Positions 28,954 to 29,835 of a stretch of 29,835 nt of DNA are shown here, in pieces. Numbering within the stretch: the stretch's first letter is position 1; every line of letters begins with the position of its first letter. Below the pieces are notes generated by a model, which was not told the DNA's origin, did not search any database, and saw nothing but the letters and a program-made list of their open reading frames with translations. Origin of the DNA: Phytophthora quininea. Lineage: Eukaryota > Oomycota > Peronosporomycetes > Peronosporales > Peronosporaceae. The translations under genes were made by a program, and so were the position numbers. The DNA is taken from contig JAAVTG010000009.1 in assembly GCA_011947345.1 (NCBI GenBank), forward strand, positions 1 to 29,835, in the 5' to 3' direction.

Positions 28954-29639
28954 ATGGACGCCAACAAGCCGCTGGAGGACGACGACATGGACGGCGAGTC
29001 GGAGCAGTTCTTGGCCGACCTGCCGTCTGCGTCTCGCTCGGCGCCGTCCTCTACTGCTCCTGCGCAGCCGACGCCGTCCGCCGCGCCCTCGGGCGGCCAG
29101 GAACAGGAGCGTCGCGCCCAAGTGTCGGCCTCTCCGTACCTGGCTCCATTCACGCCCAGCGGCAGTCCGCCGAGGCCCAAGACGCCGTCGACCGCCGTCA
29201 AACAGAGAAACGCCAAGCCGCAGCTCGTTCCGGTGCGCTCTGGCGCCTTCAAGCGACGCCGACGCTGCCCAGAGACGACGTGGTGGCGCACCTGCCGCCC
29301 AAGCTGTTGGAGACGCTGGTGGACGTCGTGAGGACGCTGGACCAGCTGGCGGACGGTGTGGCGGACGTCCGACCCGACCAATTGGGCTTCCTCGCCGAGA
29401 AAACGGCCAAGTATGTGGATCTGCTGCAGCAGACGGACAAGGCAGCCAAAGACTACCACGCAGACATTCCCCTGGAAGTGCTCAAGATGCTGGACGAACA
29501 GGACGCATCTAATCCGGAGCTGTTTACGAGACAGCAGTTGGAGAAGTGCCAGGAGGAGAGCGAGCATGCAGCGGGCAAGGCCGACGCTCTGGAGATGCTC
29601 AAGAGCACGCTACAAGTTGGGCTGGACGAGATGAAGTGA
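28954..29639 (+). CDS. MED10: Mediator complex subunit 10 (MED10)-like protein
   Basis: About 228 aa after repair of one frame break. The N-terminal third is acidic, then Pro/Ser/Ala-rich and probably disordered (MDANKPLEDDDMDGESEQF). The conserved MED10 region starts near 29270: VAHLPPKLLETLVDVVRTLD, then a long helix, then IPLEVLKMLDEQDASNPELF, which aligns with the invariant IPLEV-DxGxNP-x-(Y/F)T segment of MED10, and a final helix with GKADALEMLKSTL. MED10 belongs to the Mediator middle module, which links activators to RNA polymerase II. The break lies around 29255-29270 (GACGCCGACG), where one base appears to be missing. Plant and animal MED10 are shorter, so the N-terminal extension is notable. 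Confidence 0.78.
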
Positions 29640-29704
29640 GCAGAACTTGTGGTAGGTGCTCTCTAAAAACCATGTACTTTTGTTTTTCTATCATCTAGCT
29701 CGTC

Positions 29705-29835
29705 TTACTGCTGGGAAGTCTCACAAAACATTTCCTGCTTGCTAATCGACTCTTTAGATTGGCGAGACTTCCTGCGGCGATGATACGCCATGGCGAAAGC
29801 CACCACCAGCATGCAGACGCCCATGAGACTGCAGA
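29705..29835 (-). CDS. C-terminal end of a single-pass membrane protein (runs off right edge)
   Basis: The last 43 codons of a gene entering from the right: a hydrophobic segment LMGVCMLVVAFAMAY, directly followed by a positively charged stop-transfer stretch (HRRRKSRQSKES) and a short polar tail ending at TAA (29707-29705). This is the layout of a type I membrane protein with its C-terminus in the cytosol. The family cannot be known from so little. It converges on the MED10-like gene, with 65 bp between stops. Confidence 0.5.
   Translation of the reverse strand, partial: CSLMGVCMLVVAFAMAYHRRRKSRQSKESISKQEMFCETSQQ

Noticed and set aside
1..29835. tRNA, rRNA, CRISPR or bacterial-type operon features
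   Set aside because: No convincing tRNA arms or rRNA segments were noticed by eye; no regular spaced repeats of CRISPR type; introns and promoters are eukaryotic.

Overview
The window looks like nuclear DNA of an oomycete, most likely Phytophthora or a close relative. It is compact and gene-dense, with short GT-AG introns (66-196 bp). Several genes carry an initiator close to the oomycete GCTCATT/CAWTTT core promoter 35-55 bp before the ATG. It also encodes a cobalamin-type ribonucleotide reductase, full-size PDR/ABCG transporters, small secreted Cys-rich proteins and a tyrosine-recombinase retroelement. Species cannot be fixed from sequence alone.

Layout. 1-704 (-): 5' part of electron-transfer-flavoprotein:ubiquinone oxidoreductase. 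705-1927: no convincing gene. 1928-2869 (-): tRNA m3C-methyltransferase-like (METTL2/6/8) gene, divergent from an RRM protein gene (2943-3663, +). 3664-6830 (-): large acidic, double SANT/Myb protein resembling GON4L; its stop codon abuts the RRM gene stop. 7052-17390 (+): class II ribonucleotide reductase, split in two by a nested insertion. 17615-21807 (+) and 23208-27326 (-): two inverted full-length PDR/ABCG transporters. 21813-22357 and 28061-28563 (both -): two copies of a small secreted Cys-rich protein. 28954-29639 (+): Mediator subunit MED10-like. 29705-29835 (-): C-terminus of a membrane protein.

The nested insertion is the most striking part. A DIRS/Ngaro-like retroelement (about 8239-16491, minus strand: gag, RT-RNase H, tyrosine recombinase) sits in the reductase at the Asn-Pro-Cys motif, apparently inside the codon of the thiyl-radical cysteine. 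A 3,147-bp Mutator-like DNA transposon (9557-12703) with 35-bp terminal inverted repeats and a perfect 9-bp target duplication has in turn landed in the retroelement RNase H. The transposon encodes a FLYWCH/MULE transposase and a separate zinc-finger plus RING-H2 protein.

The two ABC genes are mosaics: both nucleotide-binding halves are almost identical in DNA sequence, while the membrane domains have diverged, as expected from gene conversion.

Many genes show single-base frame breaks, and most can be explained by one base missing from a homopolymer. I read these mainly as uncorrected sequencing or assembly errors, so most broken host genes are probably intact in the organism. The transposon insertions are not explained this way. 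All assignments are from reading the sequence; no database search was run.
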